In this document: positions 35,597 to 35,616 of the stretch, one piece after another | Position numbering within the stretch: position 1 is the stretch's first letter | How the letters are laid out: each line of letters opens with the position of its first letter | From: Candidatus Brachybacterium merdigallinarum | GTDB lineage: Bacteria > Actinomycetota > Actinomycetes > Actinomycetales > Dermabacteraceae | Length of the DNA stretch: 35,616 bases | Assembly (NCBI GenBank): GCA_019115335.1 | Contig: DXDT01000168.1 | Span: 1-35,616, forward strand | Direction of reading: 5' to 3' | Translations under genes and position numbers: made by a program | Notes under the pieces: model-generated | The model's database searches: none | Told to the model about the DNA's origin: nothing | The model's input: the letters and a program-made list of their open reading frames with translations, nothing else

Positions 35597-35616
35597 GCGT
35601 CACCGAGATCATCGCC
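35593..35616 (+). CDS. mrpG: Start of Na+/H+ antiporter subunit G (truncated by window)
   Basis: ATGAGCGTCACCGAGATCATCGCC overlaps the mrpF stop; position in the mrp operon. Confidence 0.6.

Noticed and set aside
1-35616. CRISPR array, toxin-antitoxin, prophage or BGC
   Set aside because: No spaced direct repeats of CRISPR type, no cas, transposase, integrase or phage structural genes, and no biosynthetic core enzymes were seen in the ORFs.

Overview
High-GC actinobacterial chromosomal window (Dermabacteraceae/Brachybacterium-like by overall look; inference only). It is mostly housekeeping. In order it contains: the 3' end of a Gfo/Idh/MocA oxidoreductase; a 2-oxoacid (pyruvate-type) dehydrogenase operon E1alpha-E1beta-E2; two tandem FluC/CrcB fluoride channels coupled to a CopD-CtaG fusion; a DUF222/13E12-type HNH endonuclease behind an AT-richer leader; an S66 LD-carboxypeptidase; an FMO-like flavoprotein; a DUF1345 membrane protein; a GH3-like protein; L-lactate dehydrogenase; an ABC-F ATPase; MetY; two tandem HAD phosphatases; an NHL/thioredoxin protein; a large polytopic membrane protein; a TetR regulator; tRNA-Gly(CCC); dcd plus a coupled unknown gene; an MFS transporter; and the Mrp antiporter operon (A/B-C-D-E-F-G, G cut by the window edge). 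The strongest finding is that the 878-aa membrane protein at 22784-25420 aligns by eye, without gaps over its diagnostic blocks, to membrane-bound H+/Na+ pyrophosphatases, but nearly every catalytic Asp/Lys I could place is replaced. It looks like a pseudoenzyme of that family. A second likely pseudoenzyme is the GH3/NagZ-like protein at 13590-14966. Other leads are a pair of identical GTGAC-N6-GTCAC dyads between the MFS gene and mrpA, a dyad filling the -35/-10 spacer of the leaderless PDH promoter, a DnaA-box-like cluster upstream of the HNH gene, a leaderless MRI-stop uORF ahead of the ABC-F gene, and 15-bp (5-codon) degenerate repeat tails in three unrelated proteins. No CRISPR array, transposase, phage module or recognisable defence island was seen.
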